Positions 48,143 through 56,973 of a stretch of 64,000 bases of DNA are shown in pieces. Both the position numbers and the translations under genes were made by a program. Source of the stretch: Pseudaminobacter soli (ex Li et al. 2025) (GTDB lineage: Bacteria > Pseudomonadota > Alphaproteobacteria > Rhizobiales > Rhizobiaceae); NCBI RefSeq assembly GCF_003012705.1, contig NZ_PXYL01000004.1, positions 477,817-541,816 of the forward strand. Direction: 5' to 3'. Below the pieces are notes generated by a model. That model ran no database searches. It had not been told where the DNA came from and worked only from the letters and a program-made list of their open reading frames with translations. Numbering within the stretch: the first letter of the stretch is position 1; the number at the start of each line of letters is the position of its first letter.

Positions 48143-49039
48143 ATGCAGAAAGTCAGAAAAGCAGTAATTCCGGTCGCAGGCCTGGGAACCCGTTTCCTGC
48201 CGGCGACCAAGGCAATGCCGAAGGAGATGCTGACGGTGGTTGATCGCCCCGTCGTGCAATACGCCGTGGACGAAGCGCTGGAAGCCGGTATCGAGCACAT
48301 CGTTTTCGTCACCGGACGCAACAAGCATGTGATCGAGGACTATTTCGACATCCAGCCCGAGCTTCTGGACACGCTGACGCGTGCGGGCAAGCTGGACCAG
48401 ATTTCATCGCTAAATCGCCTGCAACTGTCGGCCGGCTCCATCAGCTTCACCCGCCAGCAGGCGCCGCACGGCCTGGGCCACGCGGTATGGTGCGCGCGCG
48501 ATATCGTCGGCGACGAGCCCTTTGCTTTGCTTCTGCCGGACATGGTGTCGTTCGGCGACAAGGGCTGCCTTGCCAGCGTGATGGATCTCTATGAACACAC
48601 CGGCGGCAACGTGCTGGCCGTCGAGCAGTGCGACCCCACCGAAACGAACAAGTACGGCATCGTCGGCAAGGGCAAAGCGGTCCATGGCGGTTTCGCCGTC
48701 ACCGAAATGGTTGAAAAGCCGGCTCCGTCGGCTGCGCCGTCCAACTATTACATCAACGGCCGTTACATCCTGCAGCCCGAGGTGTTCGACATTCTGGGCA
48801 CCCAGGAGCGCGGCGCCGGGAACGAAATTCAGCTCACCGACGCCATGAAGAAGTTGGCCGAGGTCCAGCCCTTCCACGCGCAGCCCTTCAACGGACGCAT
48901 GTTCGACTGCGGCTCGAAGGAAGGTTTTATCCAGGCCAATGTCGCCTTCGCCCTCGCCCGCGACGATATGCGGGAGCTGGTGTTCGAGCCGATCGCAGAG
49001 ATGATCGCCTCGCAGAAGCGCCGCAGCGCGGCCGCCTGA
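48143..49039 (+). CDS. exoN: UTP-glucose-1-phosphate uridylyltransferase
   Basis: Makes UDP-glucose, the donor for the Exo glucosyltransferases. The 298-residue GalU-type protein has [52 protein letters not shown] and [19 protein letters not shown]. The start at 48143 (MQKVRKAV) gives the usual length; an ATG at 48122 is possible. Confidence 0.93.
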   Translation: MQKVRKAVIPVAGLGTRFLPATKAMPKEMLTVVDRPVVQYAVDEALEAGIEHIVFVTGRNKHVIEDYFDIQPELLDTLTRAGKLDQISSLNRLQLSAGSISFTRQQAPHGLGHAVWCARDIVGDEPFALLLPDMVSFGDKGCLASVMDLYEHTGGNVLAVEQCDPTETNKYGIVGKGKAVHGGFAVTEMVEKPAPSAAPSNYYINGRYILQPEVFDILGTQERGAGNEIQLTDAMKKLAEVQPFHAQPFNGRMFDCGSKEGFIQANVAFALARDDMRELVFEPIAEMIASQKRRSAAA

Positions 49040-49092
49040 TCCCGTCGATCCCCGTTCGCGGCCGGCATCATCCGAAGCCGGCCGCCGGGCAC

Positions 49093-49140
49093 AATACGTC
49101 CGAAACCAAGGGCCGGGAACGCGGCCCTGCAACGTATTTT
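49093..49140 (+). terminator. Nested hairpin between exoN and exoP
   Basis: Outer arms AATACGT / ACGTATT enclose an inner stem GGGCCG / CGGCCC, and TTTT follows. It could end the exoK-N transcript or lie in the exoP leader. The 185-base gap suggests exoP has its own promoter. Confidence 0.45.
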
Positions 49141-49224
49141 ACAAGACTTGGCACAGCGCGCGGACCGGTACCGGCGCGCAACACATTTCCGAGGATCAAC
49201 GCGGCGGGGGCGGCGGCGAGATCC

Positions 49225-51528
49225 ATGCATCAAAAGAGTTTTCCATTGAGCAGCAGACTGTCTGTGGCGGCCGACGACACGGACCGTTTCATCGATCTGG
49301 AACGACTGGCCTCGATTGCGCTGAGGCAGGCGAGGGTCGTGGCAATCGGCGCAGGCATCGGCCTCGCGCTGGGCGCGGCCTACCTTGTGTTCACGCCCGG
49401 CGAGTACACAGCCGCCACGCGCATCCTGCTCGATGATAGCCTGACCAAGTTTGCCGAGGACAAGAGCCCTGCTCCCGCCGCGATGCAGGCCGACGCGATG
49501 ATTTCCAGCGAGGTCGAGATCCTGAAATCGGCGCGGCTCGCCCGCACCGTCGCGGTTGCGCAGAAGCTGCAGGACAATGACGCGTTCCTGAACCCGCCAA
49601 GTTCCCCGATTGCCTGGCTCAAGGACCAGGTGAAAGCCGTGACCGGACTGTTCTTGTCCGCTCCCGAGCTATCGCCCACCGCAGCCGAGAACGCCCGGAT
49701 CGGCAAGGCTTCGGCACTGCTGCAAAGCGGCCTCAATGCCGAGCGGGTCGGGCGCAGCTATGTCATCGAAGTGTCCTTTCGCGCCAACGACCGCCAACTC
49801 GCCGGCGCGATCGCGCGAGCCTATGCCGACGCCTACCTCTCCGACCAGCTCGACGCCAATTTCGACGCCACGCAGCGCGCGACAGTGTGGCTGCAAGGTC
49901 GGTTGGCCGAACTGCGCGACAGCTCGCAGGCTGCCGCCATGGAAGTGGAACGGTTCCGCGCCGAGCATGGCCTGACCTCGGCGCGCGGCCAGCTGATCTC
50001 CGAGCAGCAGCTTGGCGACCTCAACAGCCAGCTTATCGTCGCGCAGGCCGACACGGCCAATGCGCTGGCGCGCTACAACCAGTTCAAGGCGATCGTCGAC
50101 GGCGGCCCGGAAAACGCGGTGAAGAATGCGACGATCCCGACCGACAAGGGAGCCAACAGCGCCGTCATCAACGACCTCAAGGCCCGCTATCTCGGCGTCA
50201 GCAAGCGACAGCAGGAAATCGCCGCGCGCTTCGGCGAGGCGCATGCGCAAGCAGTGGCGCTGCGGCGTGAGCAGACCGACCTTGCCCGGCAGATATTCCA
50301 GGAATTGCAGCAGCTGACCGAGAGCTACCGAAACGAATATGAAGTTGCGAAGTCGCGCGAGACATCGCTGCGCGACAATGTCGGCCAGATGGCGGGGCAG
50401 AGTTCCGAGGCAGGCCAATCGCTGGTGCAGCTACGCGAGCTGGAACAAAAGTCCGCGGCGCTTTCGAGCCTCTATCAAACCTTCCTGGCCCGCCACGAGG
50501 AAGCCTCGCAGCAGCGGTCATTTCCGATCGCCAAGGCGCGCGTGATCTCGGAGGCCGGAGACCCGGTGTCCCCGTCGAGCCCGCGCAAGGCGCTGGTGCT
50601 CGGGCTTTCGCTGGTGCTTGGCCTATTCGGCGGTGCTGCGGCAGGCGCCTTGCGCGAATTTCGCGAGCGCTTCTTCCGAACCGGAGACGACGTGCGTAGC
50701 GCGCTCGATGCCAACTTCCTGGGCTATCTGCCGATTGTCGGCTCTAGGCTGTCGAACAGCAATGCGGGATCGGTGGCCGAGGCGGCGGAGCCGGTCACTC
50801 CGCGCATCCTGCGGGTGGCGATCAATGCCCCCTCCTCCTCCTTCGCCGAGACACTTCGGAACGTAAAGCTTGCCAGCGACGTGGTGCTGCAGGGCCGGCC
50901 ATGCAAGGTGATCGGCTTCGTTTCGGTGCTGCCGCATGAAGGGAAGACGACGGTGGCTGCGAACTTTGCCGGGCTTCTCGCCGCAAACGGCGCCCGCACG
51001 CTGCTGATCGATGCCGACCTTCGTAATCCCGGCCTCAGCCGCGGTCTTTCGCTGGCGCCCGACAAGGGACTGGTCGAGGCGATCGTGGGCGAACAGCGCT
51101 GGCAAAGCACCGTGATGGTCGACCGCACGACGCGGCTCGCCATCATCCCGGCCGTGGTGCGCAGGAGGCTGTCACACACCAGCGAACTTCTCTCCGGTCC
51201 TGGCATGCAGGCGCTGATGGAAGAGGCGAGCGCGTCCTACGACTACGTCGTCGTCGACCTGCCGCCGCTCGGGCCGGTGGTCGACGCCAAGGCCTTCGCA
51301 CCTTTTGCCGATGGATTCGTGATGGTGACCGAATGGGGTGCCACACCCCGCGCGCTGGTCCGCGCCACATTGCAGGCGGAACCGCAAATCGCCGACAAGA
51401 TGCTGGGCGTCGTGCTCAACAAGACCGATACCGCCCAACTGCCGCGCTACGGCGCCTTCGGCGGTGCGGAGCATTACCTTGAGCGCTATTCGTCCTACTA
51501 TGTCGAGCCGATGGGGGCGAAAGCTTAG
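49225..51528 (+). CDS. exoP: Chain-length/export protein with BY-kinase domain
   Basis: A 767-residue inner-membrane protein. It has an N-terminal Wzz domain with two helices (near residues 33-55 and about 455-475) and long periplasmic coiled coils between them. A cytosolic tyrosine autokinase domain follows, with Walker A PHEGKTT at about 570-576, a Walker A' LLIDADLRNPG near 593-603 and YVVVDLPPLGPVVDAK. The C-terminal tail has a Tyr cluster (YLERYSSYYVEP) for autophosphorylation. ExoP sets polymer length with ExoQ and ExoT. Confidence 0.94.
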   Translation: MHQKSFPLSSRLSVAADDTDRFIDLERLASIALRQARVVAIGAGIGLALGAAYLVFTPGEYTAATRILLDDSLTKFAEDKSPAPAAMQADAMISSEVEILKSARLARTVAVAQKLQDNDAFLNPPSSPIAWLKDQVKAVTGLFLSAPELSPTAAENARIGKASALLQSGLNAERVGRSYVIEVSFRANDRQLAGAIARAYADAYLSDQLDANFDATQRATVWLQGRLAELRDSSQAAAMEVERFRAEHGLTSARGQLISEQQLGDLNSQLIVAQADTANALARYNQFKAIVDGGPENAVKNATIPTDKGANSAVINDLKARYLGVSKRQQEIAARFGEAHAQAVALRREQTDLARQIFQELQQLTESYRNEYEVAKSRETSLRDNVGQMAGQSSEAGQSLVQLRELEQKSAALSSLYQTFLARHEEASQQRSFPIAKARVISEAGDPVSPSSPRKALVLGLSLVLGLFGGAAAGALREFRERFFRTGDDVRSALDANFLGYLPIVGSRLSNSNAGSVAEAAEPVTPRILRVAINAPSSSFAETLRNVKLASDVVLQGRPCKVIGFVSVLPHEGKTTVAANFAGLLAANGARTLLIDADLRNPGLSRGLSLAPDKGLVEAIVGEQRWQSTVMVDRTTRLAIIPAVVRRRLSHTSELLSGPGMQALMEEASASYDYVVVDLPPLGPVVDAKAFAPFADGFVMVTEWGATPRALVRATLQAEPQIADKMLGVVLNKTDTAQLPRYGAFGGAEHYLERYSSYYVEPMGAKA

Positions 51529-51688
51529 AGCAACGGGTCGCGCTTGTGGCAGTGCGGGATGTGGGCCATCCGGCCGGCAACTTCGTCACGAAGGTTTTAA
51601 ATGGACAATCTGTCCATCGCCTTCGCCAGATGGCCCAGTTCGATCGGCTAGGATCAAGACCCCCGGTCCCAATCACCGGGGCTGATCT

Positions 51689-51739
51689 AACGCATGACTC
51701 CCAAAAACCGCGTTCGATCTTTGGAAATGATCATGCGTT
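51689..51739. repeat. Palindromic intergenic repeat after exoP
   Basis: Arms AACGCATGA / TCATGCGTT flank a partly paired centre (CCCAAAAACC ... TTTGGAAA), followed by GATTCAAAG. This layout resembles a short dispersed palindrome I associate with Mesorhizobium and relatives. A GC-rich inverted pair CCCCGGT / ACCGGGG lies just before it at 51661-51681. Confidence 0.55.
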
Positions 51740-51809
51740 GATTCAAAGTGTTACATCGTCATTTGCGCGCTCGTCCGGCGCATGATGTTTATGTAACTCT
51801 CAAAACGGA

Positions 51810-52061
51810 TCATGGGTTGTTGCCTTGGCCATTTCCACTCCCTGATCCGTTGTTGTTGCCGAACCCATTCCCGCGGCGTGATCCTGTGTTGTTGTTTCCG
51901 TTGTAGTTGCCGTTGAAGGAGCCCTTGTTGTTATTTCCATTGTAGTTTCCGTTGAAGGACCCGCTATTGCCGTTCCCATTGCCGTTGCCATTGCCGTTGC
52001 CAGCAGCCGCAAGGACGGTCATGGCGAAAACTGCCGTAGCGGCGAGGAAGAGCGCTTTCAT
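51810..52061 (-). CDS. Small secreted Gly/Asn-repeat protein
   Basis: An 83-residue protein. An N-terminal signal peptide (MKALFLAATAVFAMTVLAAA) is followed by GN dipeptide repeats, two copies of a 13-residue unit starting SFNGNYNGNNN, and a Gly/Asn/Ser tail. AGGAG lies 5 bases before the ATG at 52061; the longer frame upstream is not supported. I know no function. The composition suggests an unstructured or amyloid-like extracellular protein. It sits next to exoP, on the opposite strand. Confidence 0.7.
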   Translation of the reverse strand: MKALFLAATAVFAMTVLAAAGNGNGNGNGNGNSGSFNGNYNGNNNKGSFNGNYNGNNNTGSRRGNGFGNNNGSGSGNGQGNNP

Positions 52062-52269
52062 GTGAGTCTCCTTTTTCAGGCACAGCCATGCGAGACGAAT
52101 CTCAGGGCTGGGCGGCGTGCCCAGCCGATGGAAACGAAGTTCGCAGGCCGGGCAACTTGGGGAGAATCCCAGAGGGAGAACCAGGGATTCTCCGACGGAG
52201 CGCTCATTATTCGGCTTCAACCAACACTTGGAAAGTCAGGGAAAACCCCACAGCACCTGCGGACAAGGC

Positions 52270-53052
52270 TTAGGTCTTGTTGCTTAGATAGCGGCCCTTA
52301 TTGCGAAAAATCCGCAGAGCAGTAAGGCGGCCACTGTAGAAGCAGCCGGTGTCGACGTTGATGCGGCCACCCTGCAAACTCGCCTCGGTCACCGGCGTGT
52401 GGCCGTGCACCACATATTTCTTCAGCGGATGCGGACTGTCGAAGAAGGCCGAGCGGATATAGATCAGATCGTCGTCCGATTGCTGGTCGAGCTCCAGTTC
52501 CGGGCGAATGCCGGCGTGGACGAAGACGTAGCGCTCCGCCTCGACCATGATGGGCAGCGACCGCAGGAAGGCGACGTGAGCGGCCGGAATGGCGCTACGG
52601 ATGATCTCGTCCACGTGCCTGGGCGACTGGTAGATGTGGCCGAGCCTATCGTGGTCGATGCCGTAGGATTGCAGCGTCGCGTCCGCACCCATGGGCATCC
52701 AGTCGAGAAGCGGCAGGCGGCCGTCCAGATAGTCCAGCAAGGCCACTTCATGATTTCCGGTAAGGCAGATACGCTCGAAATCCGGCGGGGGCGGCGTCAT
52801 CAGATGCTCGATGACCTCGCGAGGTGCTGGGCCACGGTCGATGTAGTCGCCCAGCATGACGATCAGCTTTCGGCCCGGCAAAGGCCCTGCATCGGCAAAG
52901 ATCTCCTGCTCCAGCATAAGCAGTTCATCCAGGCAGCCATGGATGTCGCCGATCGCATAGACCGCAGAGTCGGAGATATCGAGCTGCAGCCTTGCTCTCC
53001 GCGCGCGGCCAAAGCCTTTGTCCAAACCGAACAAACCGGCGAACGTCTTCAT
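52270..53052 (-). CDS. PPP-family serine/threonine phosphatase or Ap4A hydrolase-like protein
   Basis: A 260-residue cytosolic metallophosphatase. Motifs in order are YAIGDIHGCLDEL (about residues 32-44), GDYIDRGPAPREV, CLTGNHEVALLDYL and VHGHTPVTE, the full PPP set. Similar bacterial proteins act on phosphoproteins or dinucleoside tetraphosphates. It lies between exoP and the exoH-like gene but on the opposite strand; a role in reversing ExoP-type phosphorylation is speculation. Confidence 0.88.
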   Translation of the reverse strand: MKTFAGLFGLDKGFGRARRARLQLDISDSAVYAIGDIHGCLDELLMLEQEIFADAGPLPGRKLIVMLGDYIDRGPAPREVIEHLMTPPPPDFERICLTGNHEVALLDYLDGRLPLLDWMPMGADATLQSYGIDHDRLGHIYQSPRHVDEIIRSAIPAAHVAFLRSLPIMVEAERYVFVHAGIRPELELDQQSDDDLIYIRSAFFDSPHPLKKYVVHGHTPVTEASLQGGRINVDTGCFYSGRLTALRIFRNKGRYLSNKT

Positions 53053-53367
53053 CGAAGGCCTTTCGTTCCGCGCCTAAGCAAGCAGCTTGTGGGCAGTCCG
53101 CCGGTGAAAGCGCCGATGCTCCCGTTAAGCAGCGTCGCATATTGTGACCGGCAATCCCCCGGGAATTAGTTCAGCTTCACATTAGGACCACCCACGCAAC
53201 TCAAACTGGCGTGGGATTCGTCGCCCCGTCGCTTGAGCATCGATTGCGGCGACACAATGGAACGCCTCGTTTCGAGGCGAGGGATGCCGGCGTGCCCTCA
53301 TGCGTCGGCCTCCCTGCACCATTACGGCCTGTTTTAGGACCCGTCGGATTTTCAAGGAGGACAGATA
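53053..53367. other. Divergent spacer upstream of the exoH-like gene
   Basis: A 315-base spacer between the phosphatase and exoH-like genes. It has small inverted repeats: ACGCCTCG / CGAGGCG near 53260-53280 and CCACGC / GCGTGG near 53191-53215. No gene is seen; it should hold both promoters. Confidence 0.5.
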
Positions 53368-54507
53368 TTGCCCGAGCAGTCACTTTCACCCTCGACCAGG
53401 CGCCCAGGCCCGACAGTCGCGCAGAGCATGTCGGACAGGATCAGGATTGCCCGGACGCTGTGCATCGTCCTGATGACCTTCGTTCACGTGCAGCCGGGCA
53501 TTCCAGAAAACGTCTACGATCGCGACGCAGGCTTCTTCGACATCGTCTATTTCGTACTGACCAGGCTGGTGGGCCTTAGCTCGGTTTCCCTGCTCAGCAT
53601 CGTCTCGGGTTATTTCATTGTCTCCAGTCTCAAGAAGGCTGGAACGATCGGGCTGTACCGCTCCAAGCTGAAGACTCTGGTGGTACCGCTGGCAAGCTGG
53701 AACCTTGTGATGCTGGCGTTCCTCGGCGCCTACGGACTGATATGGGGGAGTTGGCAGGACTGGCCAGACATCACCGCCCTCGGCCTTGCCAATGCAATCT
53801 TCGCACTTGCCGGGTGGCCCCTGGTGGTGCCGTTCTGGTTCCTGCGCGATCTTTTCGTCTGCTGCCTGCTGTCGCCGGCACTCTGCGCGGCGTTGCAGCG
53901 TTTCCCGCTCATGACGATCTTGGCGTTGATCGTCTTCACCCTGTTCGGGGAGGACCTCTACATCCTGCAGCGGCCGCAGCTTCTGCTGTTCTTCGCGCTT
54001 GGCATCTGGCTCCGCATGGCAGCCTTGGACGAAGCCGCTATCGACCGCATAGCCAAGCCGCTGGCGCTGGGCCTTGCAATGATGACGGCAATATTCCTCG
54101 CGATCCGCGTCGAGCGCATCCTGCTTGCTGATATGGACGAGACGCTACGGCTGACGCTCGACACGCTTTTGCGCGTCACTATGGCGGGCGGGTTCTGGCT
54201 GGCGACCGAGGCCATAAGGCGCTCCCCCCTCGCCGCGCCATTCATGCGGTTCGAGCCCTATGCCTTCTTCCTGTTCTGCAGCCACGCCATCCTGTTCAAC
54301 TTCGGCGGCATCGTCTTCCGCCGGTTCTTCGGCAATTATGGCTCCGAGCTTTTCCCGATCACCTTCTTCGCCTTGCCTTGCCTGGCAGTGATGATCGCGG
54401 TTGTCGGGCTGCAGATCATCAACAGGTCGAGCCCATTGCTCTTCCTGTTCAATGCAGGACACCCGGCGCCTGCCTTCAATCGAGGCGCCCGAGAGCGCAT
54501 CGCTTGA
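53368..54507 (+). CDS. exoH: ExoH-like succinyl/acyltransferase
   Basis: A 379-residue membrane acyltransferase (family 3) with about ten helices: MSDRIRIARTLCIVLMTFVHVQPG (conserved His), SLLSIVSGYFIVSSLKK, VPFWFLRDLFVCCLLSP and a C-terminal FFLFCSHAILF. ExoH in S. meliloti adds succinate. Here the gene lies beyond exoP instead of next to exoK. The frame starts with TTG at 53368, preceded by AAGGAGG at 7 bases; an ATG at 53428 has a poor site. The symbol is tentative. Confidence 0.68.
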   Translation: MPEQSLSPSTRRPGPTVAQSMSDRIRIARTLCIVLMTFVHVQPGIPENVYDRDAGFFDIVYFVLTRLVGLSSVSLLSIVSGYFIVSSLKKAGTIGLYRSKLKTLVVPLASWNLVMLAFLGAYGLIWGSWQDWPDITALGLANAIFALAGWPLVVPFWFLRDLFVCCLLSPALCAALQRFPLMTILALIVFTLFGEDLYILQRPQLLLFFALGIWLRMAALDEAAIDRIAKPLALGLAMMTAIFLAIRVERILLADMDETLRLTLDTLLRVTMAGGFWLATEAIRRSPLAAPFMRFEPYAFFLFCSHAILFNFGGIVFRRFFGNYGSELFPITFFALPCLAVMIAVVGLQIINRSSPLLFLFNAGHPAPAFNRGARERIA

Positions 54508-54782
54508 TAGTCAAACCGGCTGCGGTCAGTTCATAGAGCCAAGTGCATCCGACAGTCTTTATCCAAGAGAATTCTAAAGTATTTCAATACTTCTCTTCCA
54601 ACGAGTGAGCTAACTCTCATTAGAACTTCACCTTCTCTCGAATGGACCAGATTTCGATTTGGGTTGGCAATCCGCCGCCCACTCTGGATATTGGCGACGA
54701 TTGCAGGCAAATAGATCGCCGCGCCAGGCGCAAACACTGACTGGCCCGCAGCAATCAGCGGGCAACGAATGAGAGGAACATT

Positions 54783-55562
54783 ATGCGTATTGCAATGCGT
54801 GTCGCCCTTGCGGCGTCGGCCATCGCCCTGACGATCGGAGCGGCCCAGGCCCAGGAGAAGACGCTGAAGATCGGCACCGAAGGCGCCTACCCGCCCTTCA
54901 ACAACCTGACCGCCGACGGCAAGCTCGAAGGCTTCGACATCGACATCGCCAACGCGCTCTGCGACGAGATGAAGGTGAAGTGCGAATTCGTCACGCAGGA
55001 ATGGGACGGCATCATTCCGGCGCTGCAGGCCGGCAAGTTCGACGCCATCATCGCGCAGATGTCGATCACGCCGGAACGCCAGAAGCAGGTCGACTTCACC
55101 GACAAGTACATCGACACCCCGCCCGCGATCGTGGCGCCTAAGGACAGCGACCTCAAGGGCGTGACCAAGGAAGATCTCGCCGGCAAGACGATCGGCGTGC
55201 AGAACTCGACCACGCATTTCGCCTATGCTGAGCAGACCTTCACCGACAGCACGGTCAAGGCCTATCCGAGCGCGCAGGAATACCAGATCGACATGGCCAA
55301 TGGCCGCCTCGACGCGATCAATGACGATATCGTCTCGCTGCAGCAGTGGCTGGATACGCCCGAAGGCGCCGCCTGCTGCAAGCTGATCGGCACCTTCAAG
55401 TCCGTTCCGGAAATCCACGGCCTGGGCGCCGGCATTGCCGTGCGCAAGGGCGAAGACGACCTGCGCGAAAAGTTCAGCGCCGCCATCAAGGCCATCCGCG
55501 CCAACGGAAAGTACAAGGAAATCAACGACAAGTACTTCAAGTTCGACGTCTACGGCGAATAA
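54783..55562 (+). CDS. Polar amino-acid ABC transporter binding protein
   Basis: A 259-residue family 3 periplasmic binding protein (HisJ/ArgT type). It has a signal peptide (about residues 1-23, ending AAQAQ), then LKIGTEGAYPPFNNLTADGKLEGFDIDIANAL, DGIIPALQAGKFDAIIAQMSITPERQKQVDFTDKY and GKTIGVQNSTTH. The ligand is probably lysine, arginine, ornithine or histidine. No permease or ATPase gene is adjacent, so it is an orphan that must use a partner elsewhere. Confidence 0.9.
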   Translation: MRIAMRVALAASAIALTIGAAQAQEKTLKIGTEGAYPPFNNLTADGKLEGFDIDIANALCDEMKVKCEFVTQEWDGIIPALQAGKFDAIIAQMSITPERQKQVDFTDKYIDTPPAIVAPKDSDLKGVTKEDLAGKTIGVQNSTTHFAYAEQTFTDSTVKAYPSAQEYQIDMANGRLDAINDDIVSLQQWLDTPEGAACCKLIGTFKSVPEIHGLGAGIAVRKGEDDLREKFSAAIKAIRANGKYKEINDKYFKFDVYGE

Positions 55563-55592
55563 GCCGCGGCGCCATCGCTTGAAAGGATCGAA

Positions 55593-55619
55593 CGGCGGGA
55601 GAAATCCCGCCGTTTTTGC
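55593..55619 (+). terminator. Terminator after the amino-acid binding protein gene
   Basis: A 9-bp stem ACGGCGGGA / TCCCGCCGT with a four-base GAAA loop is followed by TTTTTGC. Confidence 0.88.
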
Positions 55620-55734
55620 ACCTGCAGCAACTGCGACTCAGCAGCGCACAAAAATGTCTCGGTTGGTCCTCGCAAGCGCCGCAACCTCGGGCTAGATAGG
55701 CCCAATTCCGGGCTTCGCCCAAAGGACCTTCCGC

Positions 55735-56655
55735 ATGACTTTCCGACAGGCTCTCACCCTTCCAAGGAGCAATCTGGTCCTTGCGGGCATCCTCATTATG
55801 CTGCTGGGCAACTTCATGTTCGCCCTCAACGACGCCATGGGCAAATGGCTGGTGGCGAGCTATTCGGTCGGACAGGTGCTGTTCGTCCGCTCGCTTGGTG
55901 CCTTCATCGTGCTTGCGCCGATGATCGCCAAGCAGGGAACCAGCCAGCTGATACGGCTGGAGCGCCCCGGGCTGCAGGCCCTGCGCGTGTTTCTGGCAAC
56001 CGCCGACACCGCCTTCTTCTACGCGGCGGTCATGTACCTTCCGCTGGCCGACGTGATGACCTTCTACATGGCCGGCCCGATCTACATCGCCGCGCTGTCG
56101 CACCTCTTCCTGGGCGAGAAAGTCGGCTGGCGGCGCTGGCTCGCCATTGTCGTCGGCTTCTGCGGCGTGGTCATCGCGCTCAAGCCGTCTTCGTCCTCGC
56201 TGTCGATGGCCTCGCTGTTCGCTGTCCTGGGCAGCATATCCTTTGCCGTCTCGATGATTCTCGGCCGGCGCCTCAGAGGCACCAGCGATACGACGCTGGT
56301 CACCTGGCAGACCGTCGGCGCACTCGCGATGGGTCTTGTCCTTGCCGTGGCTGACTGGCGGCCGGCCAGCGCGATGGACTGGTCGGCCATGCTGTTGCTC
56401 GGCGTAGTCGCAGGTTCTGCGCATCTGTTGATCACGCGCGCCCTGAAGCTGGCCCCAGCCTCGACGCTGGCGCCATTTCAATACACGCTGCTGCTATGGG
56501 GCGTGGTGTTCGGCATCGTCTTCTTCGGCGACATACCGGACAATCAGCTGTTCGTTGGCTCGGGAATCATCATCCTGGCCGGCCTGTTCATCTTCCACCG
56601 CCAGAAGGTGATCGACGGCGGCGAGCCCGACAACGTGCCGCGCAACGTGAACTGA
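55735..56655 (+). CDS. EamA/DMT-family membrane transporter
   Basis: A 306-residue ten-helix transporter with two EamA repeats: LAGILIMLLGNFMFALNDAMGKWL at the start and SLFAVLGSISFAVSMILGRRL in the middle. FYMAGPIYIAALSHLFLGEKVGWRRW is the usual end of repeat one. Substrate unknown. It is the last ordinary chromosomal gene before the transposition operon. Confidence 0.85.
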   Translation: MTFRQALTLPRSNLVLAGILIMLLGNFMFALNDAMGKWLVASYSVGQVLFVRSLGAFIVLAPMIAKQGTSQLIRLERPGLQALRVFLATADTAFFYAAVMYLPLADVMTFYMAGPIYIAALSHLFLGEKVGWRRWLAIVVGFCGVVIALKPSSSSLSMASLFAVLGSISFAVSMILGRRLRGTSDTTLVTWQTVGALAMGLVLAVADWRPASAMDWSAMLLLGVVAGSAHLLITRALKLAPASTLAPFQYTLLLWGVVFGIVFFGDIPDNQLFVGSGIIILAGLFIFHRQKVIDGGEPDNVPRNVN

Positions 56656-56973
56656 CGCGATTCGGCACGCCTCAACAGAATCAGCCTGAACTCAGGGCAT
56701 AGCGCAGCCGACTCACCGGCTGGCGACGGCCGTCGATTCGCATGCAGCCCAAGAGAGAACGCGTTCTTGGCCTAAAGGGCGGCTGTCAGAACTTCTAAGG
56801 ATTGTCTTTGGAACCATTGTAAGTTATTGATTTCATTGAATCACCCAACTGAACTGTAGTTTGTTTTGTCTCTCATGACCTCACAGGTGTGTCTCCACCA
56901 TGATTTGAGGCCGCTCGAGGCACAAAAAAAGGCCCGCGATTGCGGGCCTGGACATCGATCTGTAGAGACAAAC
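56656..56973. other. Spacer that probably contains one end of the Tn7-like element
   Basis: A 318-base stretch whose right half (from about 56785) is noticeably AT-rich. It holds a palindrome AGAACGCGTTCT near 56756-56767 and several TTGTC/TGTC motifs (56784, 56802, 56865). The element's left end is expected here, but I could not fix it. No gene is seen. Confidence 0.5.
56923..56950 (-). terminator. Terminator of the Tn7-like operon
   Basis: On the minus strand GGCCCGC, four bases, GCGGGCC is followed by TTTTTTT. It lies about 25 bases after the tniQ stop. Confidence 0.88.

Noticed and set aside
51860..51990. Tandem repeats that might be a CRISPR array
   Set aside because: The repeats are in-frame coding repeats of a Gly/Asn protein with no spacers.
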